From Mycolicibacterium baixiangningiae (GTDB taxonomy: Bacteria; Actinomycetota; Actinomycetes; Mycobacteriales; Mycobacteriaceae): DNA of 64,000 bases. The position numbers and the translations under genes are program-made. How positions within the stretch are numbered: the stretch's first letter is position 1; each line of letters begins with the position of its first letter. The notes under the pieces were generated by a model. It was not told the origin of the DNA, ran no database searches, and was given only the letters and a program-made list of their open reading frames with translations. This document shows, in pieces, positions 29,152 through 39,341 of the stretch. The stretch lies in assembly GCF_016313185.1 (NCBI RefSeq), contig NZ_CP066218.1:1-64000 (forward strand), given 5' to 3'.

Positions 29152-31003
29152 TCCTGCTGTCGAAGTTCACACCCGAACCCGGCGCGGGGTTCTGACGCAC
29201 GACGGCGTTGGTGCGCTGACCGCTGTTCGGCACGTCGGCGCCCTTGTCGAGCCCGCCGGTCCAGCCCAGCGCGCGTAATCGCGGCTCCGCGTCGGCCCAG
29301 ACCTGACCGGTCAGGTCCGGCATCACGAACTGGTTACCTCGCGACACCTGAAGCTGGACCAGCGTGTCCACCGGCACACTCTCACCGGCGGTCGGACTGG
29401 TGCCGATGACCTGGCCACGCGGTTCGGTGCTGTCCACCTCGGCGGGCACCGAATTGCCGAAGCCCGACGCGGTGAGGATCTGCTGCGCGGAATCCACCGT
29501 CTGTCCGACGACGTCGGGAACGGCGCGGCTCTCGGGGCCCGAGCCGACGATGATCGTGATCTCGTTGGTGATCGCCGACGTCTGGTTGGCCGGCGGGTTC
29601 GTGGCCATGACCCGGTCCTTGAGTTCCGGCGTCGACGGTGAGGCCTGCTGGCGGAAGCGCCCGAACCCGGCGTCGGTGAGTTCGCGCACCGCCTCGGCGT
29701 AGGTCAGCGACTTCACGTCGGGTACCTCGCGCTGCTCGGGGCCGGTGGAGACGTTGAGGGTGATCTCCTCGCCGGCGGCGGCCTCGGTGTCCGCCTCGGG
29801 CGCCGTGCCGATCACGTGGTCGGGCGGTACCTCGGAGTTCGGCTCGTGCTGGGTGCGCACCGTGAAGCCGGCGTTCTGCAGCTGGGCGATCGCCTCCGCC
29901 GAGACCTCACCGCGCACGTCGGGCACCTGAACGGCGCGGGTCTCACCGCCGTAGGTGTTGATCGCCACGGTTACCACGACCGTCAGGATCGCGAGCACGG
30001 CGACGGCCACGATCCAGCGACCCAGGGACCCGCCACGGTTGCGCTCGGCGAGGCGCGGCTCGGGCCGGGGCATGTGGGCGATGGGTTCGGTGCGGTCGGA
30101 ATGCGGCGCCGCGGACAGCATCGACGTCCGCTCGGCGTCGGTGAAGACCTTCGGCGCCTCGGGGGGTTCGCCGCTGTGCACGCGGACGAGGTCGGCACGC
30201 AGTTCGGCGGCCGTCTGGTAGCGGTTGTCCGGGTTCTTCGCCAGCGCCTTGAGCACCACGGCGTCCAGATCGGGCGTGATGCCCGCATGCCGCTGCGACG
30301 GCGGCACCGGATCCTCCCGCACATGCTGGTAGGCCACCGCGACGGGCGAGTCGCCGACGAACGGCGGCTCCCCGGTGAGCATCTCGTAGAGCACGCAGCC
30401 CAGCGAGTAGACATCCGAGCGGGCGTCCACCTTCTCGCCGCGCGCCTGCTCGGGCGAGAGGTACTGCGCGGTCCCGATCACGGCCGCGGTCTGGGTGACG
30501 CTGTTGGCGTCGGCGAGCGCCTTGGCGATGCCGAAGTCCATCACCTTCACCGCGCCGGTCTTGCTGATCATGATGTTCGCCGGTTTGACGTCGCGGTGGA
30601 TCGTGCCGTGCTGGTGGCTGAAGTTCAGCGCCTGGCACGCATCGGCGATGACCTCGAGCGCCCGCTTCGGCGGCATCGGCCCCTCGGTGTGCACGATGTC
30701 GCGCAGCGTGACGCCGTCGACGTACTCCATCACGATGTAGGGCAGCGGGCCGGCGGGCGTCTCGGCCTCACCGGTGTCGTAGACCGCGACGATCGCGGGG
30801 TGGTTCAGCGCGGCCGCGTTCTGCGCCTCTCGCCGGAACCGCAGATAGAAACTCGGATCACGGGCGAGGTCGGCGCGCAGCACCTTGATCGCGACGTCGC
30901 GGTGCAACCGCGTGTCACGGGCGAGGTGGACTTCCGACATCCCGCCGAAGCCGAGGATCTCGCCCAGCTCGTAGCGGTCGGACAGGTGCTGTGGGGTGGT
31001 CAT
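29129..31003 (-). CDS. pknB: Serine/threonine protein kinase PknB with four PASTA domains
   Basis: PknB is the essential transmembrane kinase that senses peptidoglycan fragments and coordinates wall synthesis and division. The start ATG 31003 gives [22 protein letters not shown], the PknB N-terminus, and overlaps the pknA stop by four bases. The 624-residue protein has the glycine loop [10 protein letters not shown], Lys40, HRDVKPANI (Asp about 138), DFGIAKA, a Thr-rich activation loop, and a membrane helix near 335 ([20 protein letters not shown]). Four extracellular PASTA repeats follow, each opening with VPDV or MPDL. Longer in-frame extensions upstream lie inside pknA and are not used. 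Confidence 0.97.
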   Translation of the reverse strand: MTTPQHLSDRYELGEILGFGGMSEVHLARDTRLHRDVAIKVLRADLARDPSFYLRFRREAQNAAALNHPAIVAVYDTGEAETPAGPLPYIVMEYVDGVTLRDIVHTEGPMPPKRALEVIADACQALNFSHQHGTIHRDVKPANIMISKTGAVKVMDFGIAKALADANSVTQTAAVIGTAQYLSPEQARGEKVDARSDVYSLGCVLYEMLTGEPPFVGDSPVAVAYQHVREDPVPPSQRHAGITPDLDAVVLKALAKNPDNRYQTAAELRADLVRVHSGEPPEAPKVFTDAERTSMLSAAPHSDRTEPIAHMPRPEPRLAERNRGGSLGRWIVAVAVLAILTVVVTVAINTYGGETRAVQVPDVRGEVSAEAIAQLQNAGFTVRTQHEPNSEVPPDHVIGTAPEADTEAAAGEEITLNVSTGPEQREVPDVKSLTYAEAVRELTDAGFGRFRQQASPSTPELKDRVMATNPPANQTSAITNEITIIVGSGPESRAVPDVVGQTVDSAQQILTASGFGNSVPAEVDSTEPRGQVIGTSPTAGESVPVDTLVQLQVSRGNQFVMPDLTGQVWADAEPRLRALGWTGGLDKGADVPNSGQRTNAVVRQNPAPGSGVNFDSRITLNFAS

Positions 31004-32319
31004 GTCTGTGTCTGGAGCCATGTCTGTGCTGGGGCCGGCAGCGCCCATAGGTGCGCGGGCGCGGTGACTGCGTCGGGGCGGGGTGCCCCGGAGATGTCTC
31101 CACCATGACCGATGACCGCAGAAGAGGTCCACTCGGGCATAGCGGCGGGCGATTGGAACGGCGTGGTCTCGGTGATGGTGTTGGTGACGGTCGGTGGCGG
31201 CACTTCCCGGTCTTTGCGGTCCTGCGCGTTGAGCACGATCAGGATCGCGATGACGATCGCGAGCGCACCGAGTACGCCGGCGGCCCACAGCAGTGCCCGC
31301 TGACCCGAGGAGAACGTACGCCGCGGCGGGGGCGGCCGGTGGATCGCGCCGGTGGGCCGCGCACGGGCCGCGGTGACCGGCGCCCGCCCGGTGAGGTCGG
31401 CGGCGGCGCGGGCCTGAGCGGCCGAGGGGACCGCGGCGGGGGTCGCGCGCCCGATGGTCGGCGCCTGGTTCGGCCGTGGGGGGCGGCGTCCCGCGCGCAC
31501 GGCGGCCACCGCGTCGGCGAACGGCCCGCCGGAGCGGTACCGCATGCCGGGATTCTTGACCAGCGTGATCTCGATCAGCTCGCGCACGTTGGGCGGCAGA
31601 TCGGCGGGTAGCGGCGGCGGGGTCTCCTTGATGTGCTTCATCGCGACGGTCAGCGCACCGTCACCGGTGAAAGGCCGCTTCCCCGAGACGGATTCGTAGC
31701 CGACCACACCGAGTGCGTAGACGTCACTGGCGGCGGTCGCGTCGTGCCCCAGGGCCTGCTCGGGAGCGATGTACTGCGCGGTGCCCATCACCATGCCGGT
31801 CTGGGTGACGGGCGCGGCGTCGACGGCCTTGGCGATACCGAAGTCGGTGAGCTTCACCTGGCCGGTCGGGGTGATGAGGATGTTGCCTGGTTTGACGTCG
31901 CGGTGCACCAGGCCCGCGGTGTGCGCGACCTGCAGCGCGCGACCGGTCTGCTCGAGCATGTCAAGGGCATGCCGCAGCGAGAGCCGGCCGGTGCGCTTGA
32001 GCACCGAGTTGAGCGGTTCGCCGTTGACCAGTTCCATCACCAGGTAGGCGGTGCGGCCCTCACCGTCCAAATCGGTCTCGCCGTAGTCGTAGACGCTGGC
32101 GATGCCCGGGTGGTTGAGCATCGCGACGGTGCGCGCCTCGGCGCGGAACCGTTCGACGAACTCCGGGTCGGTGGAGTACTCGGCCTTGAGGACCTTGACC
32201 GCGACGCGGCGGCCCAGCCGGCTGTCGACGGCCTCCCAGACCTGCCCCATACCGCCGGTGGCGATGAGTCGCTGGAGCCGGTAGCGGCCGGAGAGGGTGA
32301 CGCCGACGCGGGGGCTCAT
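31000..32319 (-). CDS. pknA: Serine/threonine protein kinase PknA
   Basis: PknA is a membrane Ser/Thr kinase that controls cell shape and division with PknB. ATG 32319 ([18 protein letters not shown]) is the family start. The 439-residue protein has the loop [11 protein letters not shown], Lys42 in [42 protein letters not shown] as activation segment, and a membrane helix near 345-370 ([20 protein letters not shown]). The extracytoplasmic tail is short, about 70 residues, and Pro/Thr rich, without PASTA domains. It lies 31 bases after pbpA and overlaps pknB. Confidence 0.97.
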   Translation of the reverse strand: MSPRVGVTLSGRYRLQRLIATGGMGQVWEAVDSRLGRRVAVKVLKAEYSTDPEFVERFRAEARTVAMLNHPGIASVYDYGETDLDGEGRTAYLVMELVNGEPLNSVLKRTGRLSLRHALDMLEQTGRALQVAHTAGLVHRDVKPGNILITPTGQVKLTDFGIAKAVDAAPVTQTGMVMGTAQYIAPEQALGHDATAASDVYALGVVGYESVSGKRPFTGDGALTVAMKHIKETPPPLPADLPPNVRELIEITLVKNPGMRYRSGGPFADAVAAVRAGRRPPRPNQAPTIGRATPAAVPSAAQARAAADLTGRAPVTAARARPTGAIHRPPPPRRTFSSGQRALLWAAGVLGALAIVIAILIVLNAQDRKDREVPPPTVTNTITETTPFQSPAAMPEWTSSAVIGHGGDISGAPRPDAVTAPAHLWALPAPAQTWLQTQT

Positions 32320-32350
32320 TGCTTGCCTCGCTTCGCTCGGCTGCGGGGGC

Positions 32351-33826
32351 TCATGAGCCCTCCCGCAGGGCGGCGGCGATCGTCGCGCGGCCGATCGGGG
32401 CGGCGATCGATCCGCCGGTCGCCGAGAGCCGGTTACCGCCGTTCTCGACCAGGACCGCCACGGCGACCTTGGGAGCCTGTGCCGGAGCGAATGCGATGTA
32501 CCAGGCATGGGGCGGAGTGTTGCGGGGATCAGTCCCGTGCTCCGCAGTGCCCGTCTTCGAAGCGATCTGCACGCCGGCGATGGCTCCCTTCTGCTGCGTC
32601 TGCTGCTCGGCGCCGACCATCAGGTCAGTCAGTGTAGCCGCGACCTCGGGTGACACCGCCCGGCGCTCTTCGACCGGGTCGGTCGTGGTGATGTTTGCCA
32701 GGTCGGGTCCGCGCAGGCTGTCGACCAGGTAGGGCCGCATGGTCACCCCTTCATTCGCGATGGTGGCAGCGACCATCGCGTTCTGCAGCGGTGTCAACGC
32801 CACGTCCCGCTGCCCGATGCTGGACATCCCGAGCGCCGCGGCGTCGCCGATGGGGCCGACCGTCGATTCGGCGACCTGCAGCGGGATCGGCGCGGGTGCG
32901 GTGTCGAGCCCGAAGGCGGACGCGGTGCTCTTCAGTGCCTCCGTACCGGTGTCGATGCCCAGTTCGACGAAGGCGGTGTTGCACGACCGGGCGAAGGCTT
33001 CGCGCAGCGGTGCGGTCGGGCCGCCACCGCAGGCCGAGCCGCCGAAGTTCTCTAGCGACACGGTGCTGTTCGGCAGTGGGACGCGCGGCGCCGCGGTGAG
33101 TTGGGTGTCCGGGGTGGCGCCGTTCTGCAGTGCGGCGGCGGTGGTGATCACCTTGAACGTCGAACCGGGCGGGTAGGTCTCCGAGATGGCGCGGTTGACC
33201 AGCGGGTTGTCCGGATTGTCGCGCAACTGCTGCCACGCCGCGGTCTGCTCCTCGACGTCGTGGGTGGCGAGCAGGTTCGGATCGTAGGACGGCGCGGACA
33301 CCATCGCGAGGATCTTGCCCGTCGACGGGTCCAACGCGACCACCGCGCCCTTGCACGGCCCGCCGCAGCCGTTCTCCATCGCCTCCCACGCTGCTTGCTG
33401 CACCTGCGGGTTCAGCGTGGTCACCACATTGCCGCCGCGCGGATCGCGGCCGGTGAAGAAGTCGGCCAGCCGGCGGCCGAAGAGCCGCTCGTCGGATCCG
33501 TTGAGGATCGTGTCCTCCGCGCGTTCGAGGCCGATGCTCGAATAGGTCAGCGAGTAGAACCCGGTCACCGGCGCGTAGGCCGCCGCGTTCGGATAGACGC
33601 GCAGGAACCGGAACCGTCCCGGGGTGGACACCGAATACGCCAGAAGCTGCCCGCCGGCGGTGATCTGGCCGCGCTGCCGGGAGTACTCGTCGAGCAGCAC
33701 GCGCTGGTTGCGCGGATCAGTGCGCAACCCGTCGGCGGTGAACACCTGGGTGATGGTGGCGTTGCCCAGCAGCAGCACGATCAGCACCATGATCGTGACG
33801 GAGATGCGACGCAGTGAGGTGTTCAT
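32351..33826 (-). CDS. pbpA: Penicillin-binding protein PbpA (class B transpeptidase)
   Basis: PbpA cross-links septal or lateral peptidoglycan and is a PknB-linked division protein. ATG 33826 gives 491 residues, the length of M. tuberculosis PbpA. It has an N-terminal membrane anchor (residues 8-28, [19 protein letters not shown]), a dimerisation-type domain, and the transpeptidase motifs STFK ([12 protein letters not shown], active Ser near 222), SCN (FARSCNTAF) and KTGT ([11 protein letters not shown]). Its start overlaps the rodA stop (ATGA). Confidence 0.96.
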   Translation of the reverse strand: MNTSLRRISVTIMVLIVLLLGNATITQVFTADGLRTDPRNQRVLLDEYSRQRGQITAGGQLLAYSVSTPGRFRFLRVYPNAAAYAPVTGFYSLTYSSIGLERAEDTILNGSDERLFGRRLADFFTGRDPRGGNVVTTLNPQVQQAAWEAMENGCGGPCKGAVVALDPSTGKILAMVSAPSYDPNLLATHDVEEQTAAWQQLRDNPDNPLVNRAISETYPPGSTFKVITTAAALQNGATPDTQLTAAPRVPLPNSTVSLENFGGSACGGGPTAPLREAFARSCNTAFVELGIDTGTEALKSTASAFGLDTAPAPIPLQVAESTVGPIGDAAALGMSSIGQRDVALTPLQNAMVAATIANEGVTMRPYLVDSLRGPDLANITTTDPVEERRAVSPEVAATLTDLMVGAEQQTQQKGAIAGVQIASKTGTAEHGTDPRNTPPHAWYIAFAPAQAPKVAVAVLVENGGNRLSATGGSIAAPIGRATIAAALREGS

Positions 33827-35238
33827 ACCTTGTCGATCACCTCGGTGCTGGCGGCCGCGAGCGGCGTCTGCTGCTGTGGTTTGGCGTTGGTGATCGGCCG
33901 GCGGGCCGCGTGCGAGATCCGCAGCAGGATGGCCAGCAGCAGGTAGTTGGCCAGCAGCGACGAACCGCCGTAGGACATCCACGGGGTGGTCAGCCCGGTC
34001 AGCGGGATCAGCCGGGTCACGCCGCCGACCACGATGAACAGCTGGATCGCCAGCGTCGAGGCAAGCCCGGCGGCGAGCAGCTTGCCGAAGCTGTCGCGCA
34101 CGGCGATCGCGGTGCGCAACCCGCGGACCACGAGGATGGTGTAGAGCATGAGCACGGCGGAGAAACCGACCAGGCCGAGTTCCTCACCGACCGCCGCGAT
34201 GATGAAATCCGTCGACGCCGCAGGCACCGTTCCCGGCTGGCCGTTGCCCAGTCCGGTGCCGAAGATGCCGCCCGTGGCGAAACTGAACATCGACTGCACC
34301 ATCTGGTAGCCGGCGCCCTCGGGGTCGGCGAACGGGTCGAGCCAGGTCTGCACCCGCACCCGCACGTGACCGAAAAGGTAGTATGCCGCAACGCATCCCA
34401 CCGCGAACAGCGACAGCCCGATCGCCACCCAGCTGATGCGGTCCGTCGCGACGTAGAGCAGCACCAGGAACGAGGTGTAGAGCAGTAGCGACGTGCCGAG
34501 GTCCTTCTCGAAGACCATCACCGCGATCGACGCCATCCACGCCGCCAGCAGCGGGGCGAGGTCGCGTGGCCGGGGCAGGTCCATCCACAGGAAGTGCTTG
34601 CCCGCGCTGGTGAACAGTTCGCGCTTGTCGACCAGGACGGCGGCAAAGAAGATCAGCAGCAGGATCTTGGAGAACTCGGCGGGCTGAATCGAGAAGCCCG
34701 GCAACTCGATCCAGATCTTGGCGCCGTTCTGCTCGGACATGGAGGCCGGCAGCACCGCGGGGATCGCCAGCAGGACCAGACCCGTCAGCCCGCAGACATA
34801 GCCGTAGCGGGCGAGCATCCGGTGATCACTGAGAAGCGTTATGACACAAGCGAATCCGATGACCCCAACCAGCGTCCACAGCATCTGCTGGTTGGCGGTG
34901 CCGCCCAGGCCTTGCTCGATCAGCTCACCTTGGGCGAGGTCGAGGCGGTGGATCATCACCAGACCCAGCCCGTTGAGCAGCGCCACCACCGGAAGGAGCA
35001 GCGGGTCGGCGTAGGGGGCGTACCGGCGGACGGCGAGGTGCGCACCGCCGAACAGCGCCAGGTACCCGGCGGCGTACTGGGCCAGGTCCCAGCTGATGCC
35101 CTGTTCCTGGTTGGCCTCCACCATCAGCAGGGCGATGGTGGTGATGACCGCGGCGAAGGCCAGCAGTAGCAGTTCGGCGTTCCGCCGATTCGGCAGTGGC
35201 GGGGTGACCGTCACCGGCGACTGCGGCTGGGTGGTCAT
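33823..35238 (-). CDS. rodA: SEDS-family peptidoglycan polymerase RodA
   Basis: RodA is the glycan-strand polymerase that works with a class B PBP, here the adjacent PbpA. The 471-residue protein is almost wholly hydrophobic with about 10-12 membrane helices. The SEDS signature regions are present: QMLWTLVGVIGFA, IWIELPGFSIQPAEFSKILLL (the conserved GFSIQPAEFSK), FEKDLGTSLLLY and the C-terminal GLTTPWMSYGGSSLLANYLLLA. It overlaps the pstP stop by four bases. Confidence 0.97.
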   Translation of the reverse strand: MTTQPQSPVTVTPPLPNRRNAELLLLAFAAVITTIALLMVEANQEQGISWDLAQYAAGYLALFGGAHLAVRRYAPYADPLLLPVVALLNGLGLVMIHRLDLAQGELIEQGLGGTANQQMLWTLVGVIGFACVITLLSDHRMLARYGYVCGLTGLVLLAIPAVLPASMSEQNGAKIWIELPGFSIQPAEFSKILLLIFFAAVLVDKRELFTSAGKHFLWMDLPRPRDLAPLLAAWMASIAVMVFEKDLGTSLLLYTSFLVLLYVATDRISWVAIGLSLFAVGCVAAYYLFGHVRVRVQTWLDPFADPEGAGYQMVQSMFSFATGGIFGTGLGNGQPGTVPAASTDFIIAAVGEELGLVGFSAVLMLYTILVVRGLRTAIAVRDSFGKLLAAGLASTLAIQLFIVVGGVTRLIPLTGLTTPWMSYGGSSLLANYLLLAILLRISHAARRPITNAKPQQQTPLAAASTEVIDKV

Positions 35239-36713
35239 GATGCCGCCCGGCAGGTCGTTCCCGGTTGTGGTGGCGGGGGTGGCAGCGCAGTCACGGTGGG
35301 GGAGGGCGGCGGGGGCGTCACCGTCGTCGGCGTCTCAGGGGCGGGAGAGGTGCCCGGACGCGGAGAAGCGCCCTCGCCAGGGGATCTCGTGGGCGAGGGC
35401 GTCGGAGTGGGCGGGGGTGGCGGCGTCTGCCGCGTGGTCGTGGGCTGGGTGGGGCAGATCGGCAACACAGAACTTCGGGCCAGTTCCTCGATCTGCGCGA
35501 TCGCCTCGTCGAGGGAGCCGCCGGGAAGGCCCGCGACGACCTGGGCGCGCTCCGACTCGCGCATGTCCTGCACGTCGAGCAGTTGGCAGCCGCGGTTCGC
35601 GCCGGACTGGCCCGCGCTGATCAGCGAGAGCTCGTCGCGGGCGTTGAGGCAGCCGAGGAGGTACGGCTCCTGCAGGGAGTAACCGAGAAACGAGCCGTCC
35701 ACGCCCCGCATGATCGACACGATGCCGTCATGCGCCGTGACGTAGTAGTTGCTGCGCACGATCTCGCGGCCGATCGCCATACCGGCGAGCACCACCAGCA
35801 CCAGCAGCGTGGCGGCGATGATCATGCGGCGCCGCGACCGTGGCTTCTTGACGGGCTCTTCCGGCGGCACCACAACACGTTTGGGCGCATTACGTTTCGG
35901 GTTGAACGCCGACGCGCGTCCGGCCGCGGTGTTCGGCGGGGGCTGATCGTCGTCGCCGGAGACGGCGCCGGCCAGGATTGGGGCGGTCTGGCCGTAGTCG
36001 TAGTCCACGACGTCGGCGACGACCACGGTGACGTTGTCGGGTCCGCCGCCGCGCAGCGCCAATTCGATGAGCCGGTCGGCACTTTCGGCGACGTCCGGGA
36101 TCTGCATCGCCTCGGCGATGGTCTCGTGGCTGACCGGATCCGACAGCCCGTCCGAGCACAACAGGTAGCGGTCGCCGGCGCGGGCCTCGCGCATGATCAG
36201 CGTCGGCTCGACCTCGTGTCCGGTCAGCGCCCGCATGATCAGGGAGCGCTGCGGGTGGCTGTGCGCCTCTTCGGCGGTGATGCGGCCCTCGTCGACGAGG
36301 GTCTGGACGAATGTGTCGTCCTTGGTGATCTGCGTGAGTTCACCGTCACGCATGAGGTATCCGCGGGAATCGCCGATGTGGACCAGCCCCAACCGGTTCC
36401 CGGCGAACAGGATCGCGGTGAGGGTAGTGCCCATGCCCTCGAGTTCGGGGTCGGCCTCCACGTGGGCCGCGATCGCCGTGTTGCCTTCGCGCACCGCACG
36501 GTCGAGCTTGCTGAGCAGATCGCCGCCGGGTTCGTCGTCGTCGAGGTGGGCGAGCGCGGCGATGACGAGCTGTGAGGCGACCTCCCCGGCGGCGTGACCG
36601 CCCATACCGTCGGCCAGCGCCAGCAGCCGGGCGCCAGCGTAGACGGAGTCCTCGTTGTTGGCGCGGACGAGACCGCGGTCGCTGCGCGCGGCATACCGGA
36701 GCACGAGTGTCAC
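35235..36713 (-). CDS. pstP: Serine/threonine protein phosphatase PstP (PP2C)
   Basis: PstP removes phosphates from PknA/PknB and their substrates and closes the signalling loop encoded in this operon. The 492-residue protein starts at GTG 36713, overlapping the fhaB stop (GTGA). The PP2C motifs are clear: RGLVRANNEDSVYAG, ALADGMGGHAAGEVAS, GMGTTLTAILF, HIGDSRGYL, LLCSDGLSDPV and GGGPDNVTVVVADV (metal Asp residues). A membrane helix at about 297-315 (IIAATLLVLVVLAGMAIG) precedes an outer domain and a long Pro/Thr-rich C-terminus of variable sequence. Confidence 0.97.
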   Translation of the reverse strand: MTLVLRYAARSDRGLVRANNEDSVYAGARLLALADGMGGHAAGEVASQLVIAALAHLDDDEPGGDLLSKLDRAVREGNTAIAAHVEADPELEGMGTTLTAILFAGNRLGLVHIGDSRGYLMRDGELTQITKDDTFVQTLVDEGRITAEEAHSHPQRSLIMRALTGHEVEPTLIMREARAGDRYLLCSDGLSDPVSHETIAEAMQIPDVAESADRLIELALRGGGPDNVTVVVADVVDYDYGQTAPILAGAVSGDDDQPPPNTAAGRASAFNPKRNAPKRVVVPPEEPVKKPRSRRRMIIAATLLVLVVLAGMAIGREIVRSNYYVTAHDGIVSIMRGVDGSFLGYSLQEPYLLGCLNARDELSLISAGQSGANRGCQLLDVQDMRESERAQVVAGLPGGSLDEAIAQIEELARSSVLPICPTQPTTTRQTPPPPPTPTPSPTRSPGEGASPRPGTSPAPETPTTVTPPPPSPTVTALPPPPPQPGTTCRAAS

Positions 36714-37174
36714 GGGCGTAGCTCGATCACCGTCTTGCCGATCCGAACCGGCGTGCCCATCGGAACCCTTACCGCAGTCGTCACCTTCGCCCTGTCAAGG
36801 TATGTGCCGTTGGTCGATCCTAGGTCTTCGACATACCACTCCGACCCGCGCGGCGAGATCCGGGCGTGCCGCGTGGACGCGTAATCGTCGGTCAGAACCA
36901 CGGTCGAGTCGTCGGCCCGCCCGATCAGCACCGGCTGGGCGCCGAGGGTGATCCGTGTGCCGGCCAACGCACCCTCGGTGACGACGAGCTGCCGGGCCAC
37001 GCTGCGTTGCCGGCTGGGCAGTAGCGAGCCCCGCAGCGCCAACCCGCGGCGCACCATGACCGCACCGGTCGGCGCGTAGATGTCAGTACGCAGGATGCGC
37101 AGCACTGACCAGATGAACAACCACAGCAGCAGCAGGAAGCCGACACGCGTCAGCTGCAGCACCAACCCCTGCAT
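36710..37174 (-). CDS. fhaB: FHA-domain protein FhaB (FipA)
   Basis: FhaB binds phosphothreonine on kinase substrates and links PknA signalling to FtsZ and FtsQ. The 154-residue protein has an N-terminal membrane helix (LTRVGFLLLLWLFIWSVLRI), a linker, and an FHA domain at about 80-150 with the conserved phosphothreonine-binding residues in LIGRADDSTVVLTDDYASTRHARI and DLGSTNGTYLD. Start ATG 37174. A 142-base gap separates it from fhaA upstream. Confidence 0.96.
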   Translation of the reverse strand: MQGLVLQLTRVGFLLLLWLFIWSVLRILRTDIYAPTGAVMVRRGLALRGSLLPSRQRSVARQLVVTEGALAGTRITLGAQPVLIGRADDSTVVLTDDYASTRHARISPRGSEWYVEDLGSTNGTYLDRAKVTTAVRVPMGTPVRIGKTVIELRP

Positions 37175-37316
37175 CTGACGTCCTCTCCGTGTTCACCTCA
37201 CGCCGGTATCACCGTCGGGCGTGCGCCTGCTGGCAACGTCACGATACTTGGGGTGGCGATCGGCACGAAGACGAAGCCGACAGCTTGACCTGAACGTGAC
37301 CGGGCGCCGCGTGTGC

Positions 37317-38744
37317 TCAGTGCACGCGCACGATGATTTCGGAGTGGCCCAGACGGATGACGTCGCCGTCGGCGAGCTGCCATTCCTGGACCGGCGCGTT
37401 GTTCACGGTGGTGCCGTTGGTGGAGTTCAGATCGGACAGCAGGGCCACCTGACCGTCCCAGCGGATCTCCAGGTGGCGCCGGGACACCCCGGTGTCCGGA
37501 AGGCGGAACTGGGCGTCCTGGCCGCGGCCGATGACGTTCGCGCCCTCGCGGAGCTGGTAGGTGCGGCCGCTGCCGTCGTCGAGCTGCAGGGTCACCGAGG
37601 TGCCGCTGGCGCTGGCCGGGTAGTCACCCTGGGTGTAGCCGCCGGCGTAACCGCCCGCACCCTGGCCGTAGTCGTAGTCCCGACCGGCGGGCTCGCCGTA
37701 ACCCGGATCGCCGTAGCCGCCGGCGGGTTCGCCGTAGCCACCGCCGGGTTCGGCGTAGCCGCGGCCGTAATCCTGCCCGTAGTCCTGACGGCCGCCGGCC
37801 GGGGCACCGTAGCCGCCGCCGTAGCCACCCTGATCCGGGTAACCGCCCTGGTCGGGGTAACCGGGACGCGGTTCACGCCCGTAGCCGCCGTCCTCGTGAC
37901 GGCCGGGGCCGGGGGGACGGCCGTAGTCGTAGTCCGCACCGGGTGCGCCGTAGCCGGGCTGGCCGCCGGGAGGGGGCGGGTATGCGCCCGGGCCCTGACG
38001 GTAACCCTGGTCGTAGCCGCCAGCGGGCGGGCCGTAGCCACCGGGACCGCGCTGGTCGTAGGGCTGCTGATAGCCGCCCTGGTCGGGGTAGCCACCCTGT
38101 TCGGGGTAGCCGCCGCCTTGCTCGGGGTAACCACCGCGGGGCGGCGGGTAGGCGCCCTGCTCCGGGGGTGTGTACGGAGCGCGGGGCTCCTGGCCACGGG
38201 GCTCATCCTGGGGACGGCCGTAGCGGTCGTCGTAGTACTCGTCGCCGGGCCGTCCCTGTCCCTGGCCCTGGCCGCCGCCGCGGTAAGTCGGGTTGTCGCT
38301 CATCGGTGGTACTCCTGATTCTGCGGGGAACGCATGGTCTCGGTGTGCTGGGGCGGGTTCGCCGGTGGTCGAGTCGGGGTTGACCACACCACGAGCGCGG
38401 AACTGTCCAGTGTGCAGATTAGGTGTCTGTTCGAATTTGACGACCACATCACCATACGTTTGCCACCCCTGCTCACGGATGTATCCCTCCAGATGCTTGG
38501 CGAAAGTGGACGCGGTCAGGTCAGGATCAGCGCTTACCTTCTTATGGTCGGGCACACTGAGGGTAATTACGTACTCATTCGGGGCCAAAACGGGACCGCT
38601 GCCGACGGGGCGGGTGCCCGCCTCGGCTTCGCGCCTCAGCAGGGCCTCAACCTCCTGCGGCACAATCGAACCGCCGAAAACGCGGGCGAACGCGTCGCCG
38701 ACCGTGGACTCGAGTTTGCGCTCGAAGCGGTCCACCAGACCCAT
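37317..38744 (-). CDS. fhaA: FHA-domain protein FhaA with DUF3662 and a Gly/Tyr-rich linker
   Basis: FhaA is the first gene of the kinase/wall operon and binds phosphorylated MviN (MurJ) in mycobacteria. ATG 38744 gives 475 residues. It has an N-terminal DUF3662 domain (LVDRFERKLESTVGDAFARVFGG to about 125). A long low-complexity linker (about 150-380) follows, with repeats such as GGYPDQGGYPEQ, encoded by repeated tac/ggt DNA. The C-terminal FHA domain has NVIGRGQDAQFRLPDTGVSRRHLEI and DLNSTNGTTVNN. Linker length differs from the M. tuberculosis homologue (527 residues). An earlier in-frame start at 38834 adds a non-conserved tail. Confidence 0.95.
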   Translation of the reverse strand: MGLVDRFERKLESTVGDAFARVFGGSIVPQEVEALLRREAEAGTRPVGSGPVLAPNEYVITLSVPDHKKVSADPDLTASTFAKHLEGYIREQGWQTYGDVVVKFEQTPNLHTGQFRARGVVNPDSTTGEPAPAHRDHAFPAESGVPPMSDNPTYRGGGQGQGQGRPGDEYYDDRYGRPQDEPRGQEPRAPYTPPEQGAYPPPRGGYPEQGGGYPEQGGYPDQGGYQQPYDQRGPGGYGPPAGGYDQGYRQGPGAYPPPPGGQPGYGAPGADYDYGRPPGPGRHEDGGYGREPRPGYPDQGGYPDQGGYGGGYGAPAGGRQDYGQDYGRGYAEPGGGYGEPAGGYGDPGYGEPAGRDYDYGQGAGGYAGGYTQGDYPASASGTSVTLQLDDGSGRTYQLREGANVIGRGQDAQFRLPDTGVSRRHLEIRWDGQVALLSDLNSTNGTTVNNAPVQEWQLADGDVIRLGHSEIIVRVH

Positions 38745-38993
38745 GTCACCGCCCGCCTCACTCGTCGCCGTTGCGTCGTGCCTGCTCACACTGCCGGACC
38801 GCCGCGTGTCAGCTGGTCCCGGTTCTTCCTGCATGGTATCTACCCACGTTCGGCCGTTGGGACCAACAGAACTCTGAGAATCACATCTGGGCAGGTCAAG
38901 TCACCCGCGTCGCCGTGACGACGATGATCAGACCGCGGCTCTGCCGCGGTTTGGGGACGACGCGACGTGGGTGATAGGCTCCTGCGGTCGTAC

Positions 38994-39076
38994 GGGCGAG
39001 TGGCGGAATGGCAGACGCGCTGGCTTCAGGTGCCAGTGTCCTTCGGGACGTGGGGGTTCAAGTCCCCCTTCGCCCA
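38994..39076 (+). tRNA. tRNA-Leu (CAG)
   Basis: The 83-nt class II tRNA has acceptor GGGCGAG pairing with TTCGCCC plus A, anticodon loop TTCAGGT with anticodon CAG, a long variable arm (GTCCTTCGGGAC) and T arm GGGGG-TTCAAGT-CCCCC. No CCA is encoded. The accessory island begins immediately downstream. Confidence 0.97.
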
Positions 39077-39145
39077 CAGTGAGGAGTTCTACGAACTCCA
39101 GGCGCTTAGGTCACGATCCAGAAATGGGTCGTGACCTTTGTGTTT
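39075..39145 (+). repeat. Left 71-bp imperfect direct repeat at tRNA-Leu
   Basis: This segment, from the last two tRNA bases through the terminator, aligns without gaps to 62990-63060 with 57 of 71 bases identical. Identical blocks include GTTCTACGAACT and GGTCGTGACCTTTGTGTTT. It is the best candidate for the left boundary of the island. The divergence means it is not a fresh duplication. Confidence 0.7.
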
Positions 39146-39146
39146 T
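39108..39146 (+). terminator. Intrinsic terminator after tRNA-Leu
   Basis: AGGTCACGA (39108-39116) pairs with TCGTGACCT (39129-39137), followed by TTGTGTTTT. A smaller hairpin GGAGTTC-TAC-GAACTCC lies just before it (39083-39099). The same two-hairpin layout recurs in the right repeat. Confidence 0.75.
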
Positions 39147-39341
39147 GTGTGGGTAGTGCAGGAGCGAGCCACCCGGGGCAGGTCTGCGGGACATAGAGCT
39201 CCAAGTCCCCATTCGGATGCCCGCAATCTCGCGGGCGGCCCGATCTACCGAATCGATCCTCAGCGTTGTGCGCCACTTGTCGGCCGGGTCCTATATACAG
39301 TTCCGTTCAGTTCAAGACGACGAGTTGAGGGGGAATCCGCC

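Noticed and set aside
37590..38270. Short-period repeats in fhaA considered as a tandem-repeat or CRISPR-like array
   Set aside because: They encode the Gly/Pro/Tyr/Gln-rich linker in frame and have no spacers; this is a low-complexity protein segment.
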